Shown here one piece after another: positions 24,424 through 32,042 of a stretch of 32,963 nucleotides of DNA. Position 1 is the first letter of the stretch, and every line of letters starts with the position of its first letter. The notes under the pieces were generated by a model, which was given only the letters and a program-made list of their open reading frames with translations, was not told the origin of the DNA and ran no database searches. The position numbers were made by a program, and so were the translations under genes. The stretch comes from CAYWEP01 sp964608945 (GTDB lineage: Bacteria; Patescibacteriota; Microgenomatia; Levybacterales; UBA12049): NCBI GenBank assembly GCA_964608945.1, contig CAZSQB010000007.1, positions 1 to 32,963 of the forward strand. The letters are read 5' to 3'.

Positions 24424-25857
24424 TTATAATCTTGGTTTTTGCTTCCATACTGGATTTGCTTGTTCGTATGCGTAGCCGACGCGATAGAGTAGATCTTCTG
24501 AGAAATGAGGGCCGAGGATTTGCACGCCGACTGGTAAGTTATCGATAAATCCGATTGGTATTGCGAGGCCAGGATGGCCGGTGAGGTTTGCGTGAACAGT
24601 GAGGATATCTGATAGATACATTTTTAAGGGGTCATTCATTTTTTCTCCTAACTTCCAAGGTAATGTAGGGGAGGAGGGTGTAATAATAACATCGACTTTC
24701 TTATACGCCTCTTCAAAATCTTTTATAAGAAGCGTTCTAACCTGCATTGCTTTCTTGTAAAATGCATCATAATATCCTGCTGAGAGAACATAGGTTCCGA
24801 GCATGATTCTTCTTTTGGCCTCTTCAGCAAAAGTTGAGCGATTATTTCCAAAGCGAATACCGTCGTATCGAGCGAGATTGGATGAGACCTCGGCTGTCTG
24901 AATAATATAATAAACAGCAATAGCGTATTCAGTGTGGGGGAGTGAAATATAAACAATCTCTGCTCCTTGTTTTTCATAAACTCTTAATGCTTTCATGGTC
25001 AAGTCTTTTATTCTTGGGTCAAGACCTTTTATGAAGTATTCTTTTGGCACGCCGATTTTGAGTCCTTTTACTCCAGCTTTCAAATTTTTTGTGTAATTTG
25101 GTACAACCGTTGGCGGGGTTGTGGCGTCGAGCGGGTCTTTGCCTGCTGTCACTTGTAAAAATAGCGCATTGTCCTCAACTGTTTTTGTGAAGTGACCGAT
25201 TGAGTCAAGCGACGATGCCATGGCGATGACGCCGTATCGACTGACGCGGCCGTAGGTAGGTTTTAGGCCAACGACATTGCAAAAGCTTGCAGGGAGGCGG
25301 ATGGATCCGCCTGTGTCTGTGCCGGTTGCTGCGAGGCACATGTCTGTGGCAACTGCGACTGGCGAGCCGCTACTTGATCCGCCTGGGATGTAATCAGTGT
25401 TATACGGGTTTTTAGTTGGGCCGAAGTCAGAATTTTCGCCTGATGAGCCATGTGCCCAGGCATCGAGGTTGGTTTTGCCAATGATCACTGCTCCTGCGTC
25501 TTTTAATTTTTTGACAACAGTTCCGTCGTCTTGAGGAATATAATCATCTAATACTCTTGAGCCTGCTGTTGTTCTGATGCCTTCAGTTACATAAATATCT
25601 TTTAGAGCAATAGGTATGCCAAGCAGTGATAAGGACGGACCTTGATCTAAGGTCCGTCCTTGTTCGGCAAACTTATCATCTGCTTTTCTGGCAGCTTTCA
25701 TCGCCTCATCTTCACAAATTGTTAGAAATGCGTTGAGTTTTTTGTCTTTAAGTTTTATAGCGGTGAGACAGGCTTTGGTTAGCTCTTCTGATGAAAGCTC
25801 TCTTTTTTTGAGCGCATCAAGCGCTTGGGTTATCGTAAACGTATTTGGTGTATTCAT
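24424..25857 (-). CDS. gatA: Asp-tRNA(Asn)/Glu-tRNA(Gln) amidotransferase subunit A
   Basis: Glutaminase subunit of GatCAB, which supplies ammonia to GatB. 477 residues, amidase-signature family. Seen: the Ser-cisSer-Lys triad as K86 (PIALKD), S161 (GGSSSGS) and S185 (GTDTGGSIR), plus LPASFCNVVGLKPTYGRVS. These spacings match the known enzyme. Residues about 64-78 (EQGRTLDQGPSLS) just before LLGIPIALKD look extra and are coded by a perfect hairpin element. Lies 23 bases after gatC. Confidence 0.97.
   Translation of the reverse strand: MNTPNTFTITQALDALKKRELSSEELTKACLTAIKLKDKKLNAFLTICEDEAMKAARKADDKFAEQGRTLDQGPSLSLLGIPIALKDIYVTEGIRTTAGSRVLDDYIPQDDGTVVKKLKDAGAVIIGKTNLDAWAHGSSGENSDFGPTKNPYNTDYIPGGSSSGSPVAVATDMCLAATGTDTGGSIRLPASFCNVVGLKPTYGRVSRYGVIAMASSLDSIGHFTKTVEDNALFLQVTAGKDPLDATTPPTVVPNYTKNLKAGVKGLKIGVPKEYFIKGLDPRIKDLTMKALRVYEKQGAEIVYISLPHTEYAIAVYYIIQTAEVSSNLARYDGIRFGNNRSTFAEEAKRRIMLGTYVLSAGYYDAFYKKAMQVRTLLIKDFEEAYKKVDVIITPSSPTLPWKLGEKMNDPLKMYLSDILTVHANLTGHPGLAIPIGFIDNLPVGVQILGPHFSEDLLYRVGYAYEQANPVWKQKPRL
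25631..25661. repeat. Perfect hairpin element inside gatA
   Basis: 13-base perfect inverted repeat (AAGGACGGACCTT and its complement) with the 5-base loop GATCT. It codes for residues 66-76 in the surface region before the K86 strand. The GC content is higher than the flanking DNA, and the segment is not needed by the amidase fold. Confidence 0.8.
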
Positions 25858-25880
25858 AACGTGGAACTACTATTCTTGAT

Positions 25881-26165
25881 TTAATCTTGATTTAAAATTC
25901 CTTTTACAACAAAAAAACCATTGTGTTTGGTTTTTGCAGAAGATAGGACTTTTTCCTGCGGAAGAGAAGGAGAGACAGTATCCTCCCGAGTAACATTTTC
26001 CAATCCTGTGACTTGGCTTGTTGGCTCAATATTTTTTGTATCGACCTCTGACAGCTTTTTAATATAGTCAAGCACCGCGGATAATTGTTTTTCTAATTTT
26101 GCGGTCTCGTTTTCCTTGAGATTCAAGTTTGCTAGTTTTGCAACGTGAGGGACATTAACTTTCAT
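25881..26165 (-). CDS. gatC: Asp-tRNA(Asn)/Glu-tRNA(Gln) amidotransferase subunit C
   Basis: Small subunit that holds GatA and GatB together. 94 residues, normal length. Seen: VPHVAKLANLNLKENETAKLEKQL-type N-terminal helix, LDYIKKLSEVDTKNIEPT (32-49), and the C-terminal strand with NGFFVVKGIL (82-91). First gene of the gatCAB-GGDEF-dnaE unit. Presence of GatCAB suggests that GlnRS and/or AsnRS is missing from the genome (inference). ATG 26165 has no Shine-Dalgarno but lies 6 bases after TATAAT. Confidence 0.95.
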   Translation of the reverse strand: MKVNVPHVAKLANLNLKENETAKLEKQLSAVLDYIKKLSEVDTKNIEPTSQVTGLENVTREDTVSPSLPQEKVLSSAKTKHNGFFVVKGILNQD

Positions 26166-26171
26166 GAGCTA

Positions 26172-26200
26172 ATTATATTCGTTTATAGCCTTGTTAGCAA
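26172..26200 (-). promoter_or_regulatory. Putative promoter of the gatCAB operon (leaderless)
   Basis: TTGCTA (26195-26200, 4 of 6), 17-base spacer, perfect TATAAT (26172-26177) on the minus strand. The gatC ATG is the seventh base after the -10 box. Confidence 0.65.
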
Positions 26201-26228
26201 CGAGATAGTTTGATTTGGTAATTTTCAG

Positions 26229-26257
26229 TTGACATAGATGCTCCTAGGTGAAAGAAT
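26229..26257 (+). promoter_or_regulatory. Putative promoter of the small coiled-coil gene (leaderless)
   Basis: Perfect TTGACA (26229-26234), 17-base spacer, AAGAAT (26252-26257, 4 of 6). The ATG at 26264 is the seventh base after the -10 box. Back to back with the gatC promoter. Confidence 0.55.
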
Positions 26258-26263
26258 GAGACC

Positions 26264-26485
26264 ATGTTAACAAGAAGCGATCTGAAGCAAATTGAAGGGA
26301 TAGTTTCGAAGAGTATTAAAGCTGCATTTGCAGATTTCTACGAATCAATTTTTGAGCCCAATGCTGAGAGGAACGAAAGAGAGCACGCAGAGATAAGAAA
26401 AGACTTAGTAGAAATAAAAGAGCACATTAAAGACCATAGCAAACGACTTGAAAAAGTCGAAGCGCTTACTGCGCTTAAGAACTAA
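26264..26485 (+). CDS. Small coiled-coil protein of unknown function
   Basis: 73 residues: an N-terminal helix (MLTRSDLKQIEGIVSKSI), an aromatic stretch FADFYESIF (22-30), then a charged coiled coil (about 35-70) rich in Glu/Lys/His with heptad-like I/L spacing. No membrane segment. Similar short coiled-coil ORFs are common in CPR genomes; the role is unknown. The only plus-strand gene in this part, with its own promoter-like sequence, and its stop overlaps the end of the convergent gatD by 11 bases. Confidence 0.65.
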   Translation: MLTRSDLKQIEGIVSKSIKAAFADFYESIFEPNAERNEREHAEIRKDLVEIKEHIKDHSKRLEKVEALTALKN

Positions 26486-27260
26486 CTCCCATCAATGCAA
26501 TAACTGCTTCGTGGGCTTTCCGCTCCAGACTATCGTCCAGTGCTTGAAGCTTGATTTCTTCTCCATATTTTATTCTCAGCGCTGTCTGTATTAGCCAGTC
26601 TGCGATATGTGGGTTCTTGGGCAAAAGGGGTCCGTGGAAGTAGCAGCCAATAGCGTTTTTGTAGACAACTCCTTCTGTCTCGTCTTCGCCGTTGTTGCCG
26701 AAGCCTTTTATGACTTTGGCGAATGGCTTCGCGTTTTCGCCTAAATATGTTCTGCCACCGTGATTCTCAAATCCAACTATTAGGCTCATTGCCCTTTGCT
26801 CATTGCCCTTTGCAGTGTCGAGGTTTTGCCAATAGACTTCAGCGACAGTGTTTCCAATAAGTCGAGTCGCGTTTGGCCCAGGGTGTTTGGAAATCATATT
26901 AAATATGCCTAGACCCTCAATGCGCTTACCCTCCGCAGGCTCATAATAGGTTCCCATGAGTTGGGGGGCGCCACAGACGAACAGCGCAGGCATGCCATTT
27001 TCAACTTTCTCTTTAATCAATACTTTCTTCTTCATAAGGTTACGCATGACGATTTCTTGCTCGCGGTCTTGTGCTCCGCCGCCAAAAAGGAGATCAATCG
27101 TATTTAAGGATTTCTCCGTTGAAGTTTGGTCAATGGGTATAATATTTACTCGAATATCTCGCCATTCGCAGCGCTTTTGGAGCACGATGATGTTCCCACG
27201 GTCTCCGTAGGTGCTCATGAGATCTGGGTAGAGCCAACCAATGTTTAGCAAATAACTCAT
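26475..27260 (-). CDS. gatD: Lipid II isoglutaminyl synthase, glutamine amidotransferase subunit
   Basis: Works with MurT to amidate the alpha-carboxyl of D-Glu in the peptidoglycan stem peptide. 261 residues, class I (CobB/CobQ-like) amidotransferase fold. Seen: STYGDRGNI (17-25), FGGGAQDREQ (59-68), nucleophile C96 in FVCGAPQLMG, VGFENHGGRTYL (162-173), and H209 in CYFHGPLLPKNP. About ten residues, A150-S159, come from a repeated 14-base sequence and seem inserted before the VGFENHGG strand. Follows murT by 33 bases. Confidence 0.95.
   Translation of the reverse strand: MSYLLNIGWLYPDLMSTYGDRGNIIVLQKRCEWRDIRVNIIPIDQTSTEKSLNTIDLLFGGGAQDREQEIVMRNLMKKKVLIKEKVENGMPALFVCGAPQLMGTYYEPAEGKRIEGLGIFNMISKHPGPNATRLIGNTVAEVYWQNLDTAKGNEQRAMSLIVGFENHGGRTYLGENAKPFAKVIKGFGNNGEDETEGVVYKNAIGCYFHGPLLPKNPHIADWLIQTALRIKYGEEIKLQALDDSLERKAHEAVIALMGVSS
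26784..26813. repeat. Tandem 14-base repeat inside gatD
   Basis: Two perfect copies of GCTCATTGCCCTTT followed by GC; the 14-mer is itself two 7-base halves. It codes for residues about 150-159 (AKGNEQRAMS), a stretch not expected in GatD. Confidence 0.75.
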
Positions 27261-27293
27261 ATGTTTAGGTTCTAGGGACTAGATCTAGTTCCA

Positions 27294-28598
27294 TTATAAA
27301 ATCTTTCTGCCGGTTAGGATTTTGCGAGTTTCAAGCATTGCTGTGTATGTGGGGAGGATATAAAGTGTTTCTTTCATTGCTGTTAGGTCTAATGCGCGGT
27401 TTATTGATTTATTTAAGTCTACCAAAATTTGAAATTTGAAATTTGAAATTTGAAATTCTTTTTGGGCGTATTTTATTCGCAGTCCCATGTCATACGCGCG
27501 GTCGCCGGAAATGGTGATGTTATCAAACTTCTCAACAAACTCTTCCATATCTATATCCCATATCCATGAAACGTCTCTTCCGTCAGCTATTCGGTCATTG
27601 AGAGCAAGTAAGATCGATTTTCCATGCAGTGACACAACGGTTCGGAGTGATTCATTGAATCCTGTAGGATTTTTTGACAGAAAAATCTTAATTTTCTTTC
27701 CATTTAGCACTCTCGACTCTTGCCTGCCAAAAGCAGGGGAAAAATTTTTGAGAGCCTTTTGGATGATTGAATCATCAATTTTCATTGTCCTGGCAGCTAA
27801 AACTGCACTTAGAGTGTTATACATATTGTACACTCCATCGAGTGGATAAAAGGTATAGTATGATATATTAAGATGCGGTTGGGAAAAACCACATTTGTCG
27901 CATTTCCACACTCCAAGGTGCGAAAAGAAAATTTTTTTGTAATAAAGTTTGGTTCCGCAGCGTGGACAATAAACAGAATCGACTGCATGCTCGTGTTTTG
28001 TCTTCCCAGCGACAGTATCGTTCAATCCAAAGTACAAAACGTTCTTTTTACCTGCCCCCAGGTTGGCGATCTCCGGGTCATCGGCGTTGAGAATAAGAGT
28101 TGTTTTCTCAGGGAGTTTTTCGAGGGTTTTTTGCCATTTTTTGGCAATAGTATGTACCTCTCCGTATCGGTCGAGTTGGTCGCGAAAAAGGTTGAGTAAA
28201 AGGAGGTAGTCTGGGGCTAGTTCTTTGGTAATAAGCGATAAGGCATTTTCATCCACCTCAAAGAGTCCATAGTCGGCTTCTATCCGCCCAAAAGGGTCAG
28301 CACGGAGAATAAGAGTCGATGCCACGCCATTGAGGAGATTTGCTCCAGAGGTGTTCTGGATCACCCGCTTGCCATCTGCTTCCAGAATCGTGCGGATCAT
28401 TTTGGTGGTTGTTGTTTTACCATTCGTGCCTGCAACGATGATTATTTTGAGTTTTGAGGAATTAATTTGATCATGTATAAAATTCTTGTTCAATTGAAGC
28501 GCAATGTGCCCAGGCCAGGTTGACCCATGCCCAAGATTGAACGCCTGAATTCCGAAAGAGAGCATTTTGCCAAAACCAATAAGGAGGAGGTTAATCAT
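27294..28598 (-). CDS. murT: Lipid II isoglutaminyl synthase, Mur ligase-like subunit
   Basis: ATP-dependent partner of GatD, activating the lipid II Glu carboxyl. 434 residues. Seen: ATP loop VAGTNGKTTTTK (55-66), DFGRIEADYGLFEVDE-type region (about 102-117), NLFRDQLDRYGE (136-147), a Cys4 zinc ribbon typical of MurT (C211, C214, C233, C236), and LNDRIADGRDVSWIWD (333-348), the DNAAD-like motif used in catalysis. Two stretches are coded by heptamer repeats: S47-K51 just before the ATP-loop strand and E381-L392 in the C-terminal domain. Starts 3 bases after htpX. Confidence 0.96.
   Translation of the reverse strand: MINLLLIGFGKMLSFGIQAFNLGHGSTWPGHIALQLNKNFIHDQINSSKLKIIIVAGTNGKTTTTKMIRTILEADGKRVIQNTSGANLLNGVASTLILRADPFGRIEADYGLFEVDENALSLITKELAPDYLLLLNLFRDQLDRYGEVHTIAKKWQKTLEKLPEKTTLILNADDPEIANLGAGKKNVLYFGLNDTVAGKTKHEHAVDSVYCPRCGTKLYYKKIFFSHLGVWKCDKCGFSQPHLNISYYTFYPLDGVYNMYNTLSAVLAARTMKIDDSIIQKALKNFSPAFGRQESRVLNGKKIKIFLSKNPTGFNESLRTVVSLHGKSILLALNDRIADGRDVSWIWDIDMEEFVEKFDNITISGDRAYDMGLRIKYAQKEFQISNFKFQILVDLNKSINRALDLTAMKETLYILPTYTAMLETRKILTGRKIL
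27428..27455. repeat. Heptamer array inside murT
   Basis: Four perfect copies of TTTGAAA on the plus strand. On the coding strand they give EFQISNFKFQIL (residues 381-392). The same monomer makes up the atpB-atpE intergenic array. Confidence 0.85.
28445..28458. repeat. Two heptamer copies inside murT near the ATP loop
   Basis: Two perfect copies of TTTTGAG, identical to the units in gatB at 23931-23958. They code for SSKLK (about 47-51) just before the beta strand that leads into the ATP-binding loop. Confidence 0.55.
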
Positions 28599-28601
28599 GT
28601 A

Positions 28602-29483
28602 TTACATTGAGCGCAATATTTTGATTCTTTCTTCAACAGGTGGATGCGTATTGAAAAGCGATGCAAACCAGGCTCCTTTTGTCTTATTCTTAAATGGGTT
28701 TTCTATATAAAGATGCGCTGTAGCGTTGCTCGCATCACGGACTGGCTTAGGGTCACTCGCGATCTTCTCGAGCGCATTCGCTAGGCCTTCAGGGTACCTG
28801 GTGATAAGGACGCCTGAGGCATCAGCAAGAAATTCACGTTTGCGAGAAACAGCAAGCTGAATAAGTGTGGCAATGATAGGTGTGAGAAGCGCAAAAACAA
28901 TACCAATCAGAATGAATACACCTCCTCCTTTTCTGCGGGAACCGCCATACCACATGCTTCGCATGAAGATGTCTGCAAGGATTGCCACAAATCCTACGAG
29001 TACCGCGACAATAGCCATGAGTCTTATGTCATAATTTTGTATATGCGACAGCTCGTGGGCGATAACGCCTTCAAGCTCTGCATTGTTCAATTTTTCCATA
29101 AGCCCTGTCGTTACCACGACGACTGCGTGCTTTGGGTCGCGACCTGTTGCGAATGCGTTTGGGGATGGATCGTGGATAATATATATTTTGGGTAGTGGAA
29201 GTCCAGACCCTATTGTGAGGTTTTCGACTGTATTGTAGAGATGTGGATTATCTGTTTTAGAAATTGGTTTGGCGCCACTTGTTGCAAGGACTATTTTATC
29301 TGAGTAAAAATAACTTCCGACACTTGTAATTGAGGCTAGAATAAGCACGACAACGACGATTGACGGGTCGTAGCCTGATGCCTTTGTGTAGACGTAGACG
29401 AGTGTTGTAATAAATACGATAAACAAGACTATAATAAGTCTTGTTTTCCAGATATTTGCTGAAATTGCAGAGTAGATGTTCAT
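28602..29483 (-). CDS. htpX: Zinc metalloprotease HtpX (M48 family)
   Basis: Membrane protease that degrades damaged membrane proteins. About 293 residues from ATG 29483. Two N-terminal membrane helices, the zinc motif HELSH (about 143-147) in GVIAHELSHIQNYD, two further helices (about 155-172 and 190-212), and SRKREFLADASGV with the third ligand Glu. NAFATGRDPKHAVV (about 109-122) is also typical. A TTG at 29489 would add two residues. No good Shine-Dalgarno. It is separated from lemA by a repeat element filling the gap. Confidence 0.95.
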   Translation of the reverse strand: MNIYSAISANIWKTRLIIVLFIVFITTLVYVYTKASGYDPSIVVVVLILASITSVGSYFYSDKIVLATSGAKPISKTDNPHLYNTVENLTIGSGLPLPKIYIIHDPSPNAFATGRDPKHAVVVVTTGLMEKLNNAELEGVIAHELSHIQNYDIRLMAIVAVLVGFVAILADIFMRSMWYGGSRRKGGGVFILIGIVFALLTPIIATLIQLAVSRKREFLADASGVLITRYPEGLANALEKIASDPKPVRDASNATAHLYIENPFKNKTKGAWFASLFNTHPPVEERIKILRSM

Positions 29484-29494
29484 CTTCAAAGAAT

Positions 29495-29673
29495 GTCATT
29501 CCGAACTTGATTCGGAATCTACTCTTAAATCCCAAATAACAAAACTCAAATCTCAAATAAGCTCCAATATTCAAGTTCCAAATATTTTATTTTTTTGGGC
29601 TTGGAATTTATTTGTTATTTGGTACTTGTTTTTCGGAAATCCCAATAAGATCCTGAATCAAGTTCAGGATGAC
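29495..29673. repeat. Large inverted-repeat element between lemA and htpX
   Basis: The outer arms, 26 bases each (29495-29520 and 29648-29673), match at about 21 positions when inverted. Each arm is itself a small palindrome (TCCGAA/TTCGGA; TCCTGAA/TTCAGGA). Between them lies AT-rich DNA with 7-base units such as ACTCAAA and TCTCAAA. The outer sequence type, GTCATTCCGAA...TTCGGAAT, is a common dispersed bacterial repeat (recalled). Confidence 0.7.
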
Positions 29674-29696
29674 TTTTTAACGAATGTTAAAAAGTC
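29671..29696 (-). terminator. Hairpin at the lemA stop codon
   Basis: Perfect 11-base inverted repeat (GACTTTTTAAC/GTTAAAAAGTC) with a 4-base loop. The lemA TAA (29687-29689) lies inside one arm. The A/T-rich arms could act as a bidirectional terminator or attenuator, but read-through into htpX is also plausible. Confidence 0.4.
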
Positions 29697-30238
29697 ACCT
29701 TTACGTGCTTTCGGTCCTCTTCGTTTGCGCCGAAGTATTCTGATAGTCTAAATCCAAACATTCCCGCAATGATGGAGTTCGGAAATATGGCGAGCTTTGT
29801 GTTGTAATCGAGTACATTGCTGTTATAAAACTGTCTTGAATAGGCAATTTTGTTTTCAGTGTCAGATAACTCGTCTTGCAATTTCCCAAAATTCTCATTT
29901 GCCTTTAAATTCGGATAGTTCTCTGCAACAGCAAAAAGGGACTTAAGAGTGTCAGTCAGCATGTTATTTGCTTCTGCTTTTTCTTCTGTCGATTTTGCCC
30001 GCATGAGTGATGTTCTGGCTTTAGTTACTTCTTCAAGCAAATCTTTTTCATGCTTGGTATAGCCTTTGACCGTTTCGACAAGGTTAGGGATGAGATCGGT
30101 TCTCCTTTTTAGCTGGACATCGATTTGCGAAAGCGATTCCTGAATACGAGCTTTGGCTGTTATCAAGCTATTGTAGATGAACCACAAATAGAGAAGAATT
30201 GCTCCTGCTCCGATTCCTAAGATCCATACTAATGACAT
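29687..30238 (-). CDS. lemA: LemA family membrane protein
   Basis: 183 residues: an N-terminal membrane helix (about 3-22), then a helical bundle with NSLITAKARIQESLSQIDVQLKRR-type sequence (about 23-48), RTDLIPNLVETVKGY (46-60), and YNTKLAIFPNSIIA with FGFRLSEYF at the C-terminus, the standard LemA pattern. Function is poorly known; lemA is often next to htpX, as here, and may act in membrane protein quality control. Strong Shine-Dalgarno (GGAGGT) and 13 bases after polX, so co-transcribed with it. Confidence 0.95.
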   Translation of the reverse strand: MSLVWILGIGAGAILLYLWFIYNSLITAKARIQESLSQIDVQLKRRTDLIPNLVETVKGYTKHEKDLLEEVTKARTSLMRAKSTEEKAEANNMLTDTLKSLFAVAENYPNLKANENFGKLQDELSDTENKIAYSRQFYNSNVLDYNTKLAIFPNSIIAGMFGFRLSEYFGANEEDRKHVKVTF

Positions 30239-30244
30239 AAGTTC

Positions 30245-30250
30245 ACCTCC
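30245..30250 (-). promoter_or_regulatory. Shine-Dalgarno sequence of lemA
   Basis: GGAGGT on the minus strand, 6 bases before ATG 30238. One of the few perfect ribosome binding sites in the window; it marks lemA as an internal operon gene. Confidence 0.8.
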
Positions 30251-30251
30251 C

Positions 30252-32021
30252 TCATTTTTGACTCTTGATCCATTTATCTAGTTTATTATACTCGAAGCTG
30301 TTGATAATGTCATCTTTTGTTGCCCACCCGCGTCTCGCAACCGCCACACCAAACTTCATCAAATCCATCTGGGACACTTCATGACTATCGGTATCAATGA
30401 AAAACTTCACCCCGTATTTTATCGCTTCTCTTACTAGTCTATCAGGCAAATCGAGACGCTCTGGCCATGAATTGATTTCAAGCGCCTTATTGTTTTTGGC
30501 GCAAAAATCAAAGATAGTATCCCATTCAAGATCGTAGCCTGTGCGCTGGTTGAGTAGCCTTCCTGTCGGGTGAGACAATACTTTTGCCTTCGGGTGTGAT
30601 AGTCCCTCAAGAACACGTTTTGTCATATCTGTTTTGTTCATGGAGAATGAGCTGTGAATAGAAACCAGACATCCATCAAGCATTGAGAATGACTTTTCGT
30701 CCAACGCAAGCTTCCCGTTTGCCAAAATGTCAATCTCGAGGAATGAGTAAATATGTATATTTTTATTGTTCTTTCTTATTCGATCAATTTCTTTACTCCT
30801 TTTGGTCATAATTTCATAGATTTGCTGTTTGGAGTGTTGGGAGACACTAGGGTTGTGTTCTGAGAAACTGATATAGTTGTATTTTAGTTTTTTTGCTTTG
30901 TCGATCATTTCTTGCATAGAACTCCGCCCCATGTCGTGACTTGGTTCGATAGGAAAGCTTGAGTGCAGATGGAAATCGCCTTTGATATCTTTAGGCTCGA
31001 TAAGATCTGGAAGCTTATTTTTTATTGCGAGTTCTATTTCTCCTGTATCTTCTCGTATTTCTGGGGGTACCCACGAAAGCCCGAGTGCTTTATAAAATTT
31101 CTCTTCTGAGTCAAAGGATTGGATCTCTGCTTTTCCGACTTTCTTAATTCCGCGTTCTGAAAGAGATAGGCCTTTTTTCAGTGCATACTCGCGAAGTGCT
31201 ATGTTGTGTTCCTTGCTTCCAGTAAAATGTTGGAGGAGAGCGCCGAAACGCTCTGGTGGTTGTACCATCAAGTCAATGTGCTTGCCACCGGAAATGAGGA
31301 GGGAGGCGGTTGTTGGCCCTTTTTCAAGCACTCGTTCTTTGTGGGGGTAGGCGACAAAATGGTCAAGAACTTCCGAAGGAGCGCTTGATGCCACAGCAAT
31401 ATCAACGTCTCCTATTGTGTCTCTCATTCTTCGGAGCGAGCCAAGCGGGTGTGCCTCGCGGACATGAGGGGATTTTTTTAAATAAGACAGCATTTTTTCA
31501 GCGATTCCGTAGGCATAGGGGAGAACCATGCGAACATTTTTTTTAACACCTTCCTCATATTCTTTAATTGCCTGGAGGACAAGCTCTTCAGATTTTTTTC
31601 CAAAGCCCTCAAGCTCGGCGATTTTGCCGCGATCAGCAATTTTTTTAAGGTCAGCAATAACGGTAACAGGATTATTTAGCTTGAAGTGAGTAACTAATTT
31701 ATACGCTTTCTTGGGTCCGAATGATGGAATATTCAAAAGTGGAAATACTGCCTGGGGAATCGTTGCCATTACTGTTGAAAAATATTGTACATTTCCTTTT
31801 TTCATTAATTCTTCCAAATGTTTTCGGATCGATGGCCCTACTCCCTGGAGTTCTTCTATTTTCCCTTCCTTTACGAGGTCTTTCACTTCAGTTGGGCTTT
31901 CCTCAATGGTGTCTGCGGCTTTCTGGTAAGCTATTATCTGAAAATAATGTTTTTTCTCATCTTTAATGCCATATGAGGCTGCGACATTGCGGAGAAGTTG
32001 CGCTATCTGCCAGTTATTCAT
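30252..32021 (-). CDS. polX: DNA polymerase X family protein with PHP domain
   Basis: Repair polymerase/nuclease (bacterial PolX). 589 residues. Domains in order: N-terminal helix-hairpin-helix lyase-like region (1-about 150, with GVGPSIRKHL and SFGPKKAYKL), polymerase palm with GSLRR (194-198) and metal Asp pair D205/D207, D250 in KHIDLMV, then a C-terminal PHP phosphoesterase (about 345-589) with GDFHLHSSF (H351, H353), SEHNPSVS and DTDSHE. The PHP part usually gives 3'-5' exonuclease and AP endonuclease activity. First gene of the polX-lemA-htpX-murT-gatD group. Confidence 0.95.
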   Translation of the reverse strand: MNNWQIAQLLRNVAASYGIKDEKKHYFQIIAYQKAADTIEESPTEVKDLVKEGKIEELQGVGPSIRKHLEELMKKGNVQYFSTVMATIPQAVFPLLNIPSFGPKKAYKLVTHFKLNNPVTVIADLKKIADRGKIAELEGFGKKSEELVLQAIKEYEEGVKKNVRMVLPYAYGIAEKMLSYLKKSPHVREAHPLGSLRRMRDTIGDVDIAVASSAPSEVLDHFVAYPHKERVLEKGPTTASLLISGGKHIDLMVQPPERFGALLQHFTGSKEHNIALREYALKKGLSLSERGIKKVGKAEIQSFDSEEKFYKALGLSWVPPEIREDTGEIELAIKNKLPDLIEPKDIKGDFHLHSSFPIEPSHDMGRSSMQEMIDKAKKLKYNYISFSEHNPSVSQHSKQQIYEIMTKRSKEIDRIRKNNKNIHIYSFLEIDILANGKLALDEKSFSMLDGCLVSIHSSFSMNKTDMTKRVLEGLSHPKAKVLSHPTGRLLNQRTGYDLEWDTIFDFCAKNNKALEINSWPERLDLPDRLVREAIKYGVKFFIDTDSHEVSQMDLMKFGVAVARRGWATKDDIINSFEYNKLDKWIKSQK

Positions 32022-32027
32022 AGGTTT

Positions 32028-32036
32028 AGTCTACCA
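32028..32036 (-). promoter_or_regulatory. Putative extended -10 promoter of polX (leaderless)
   Basis: On the minus strand TGG directly precedes TAGACT (4 of 6), an extended -10 pattern, ending 6 bases before ATG 32021. The -35 match is poor. No Shine-Dalgarno sequence. Confidence 0.4.
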
Positions 32037-32042
32037 CGTGCA

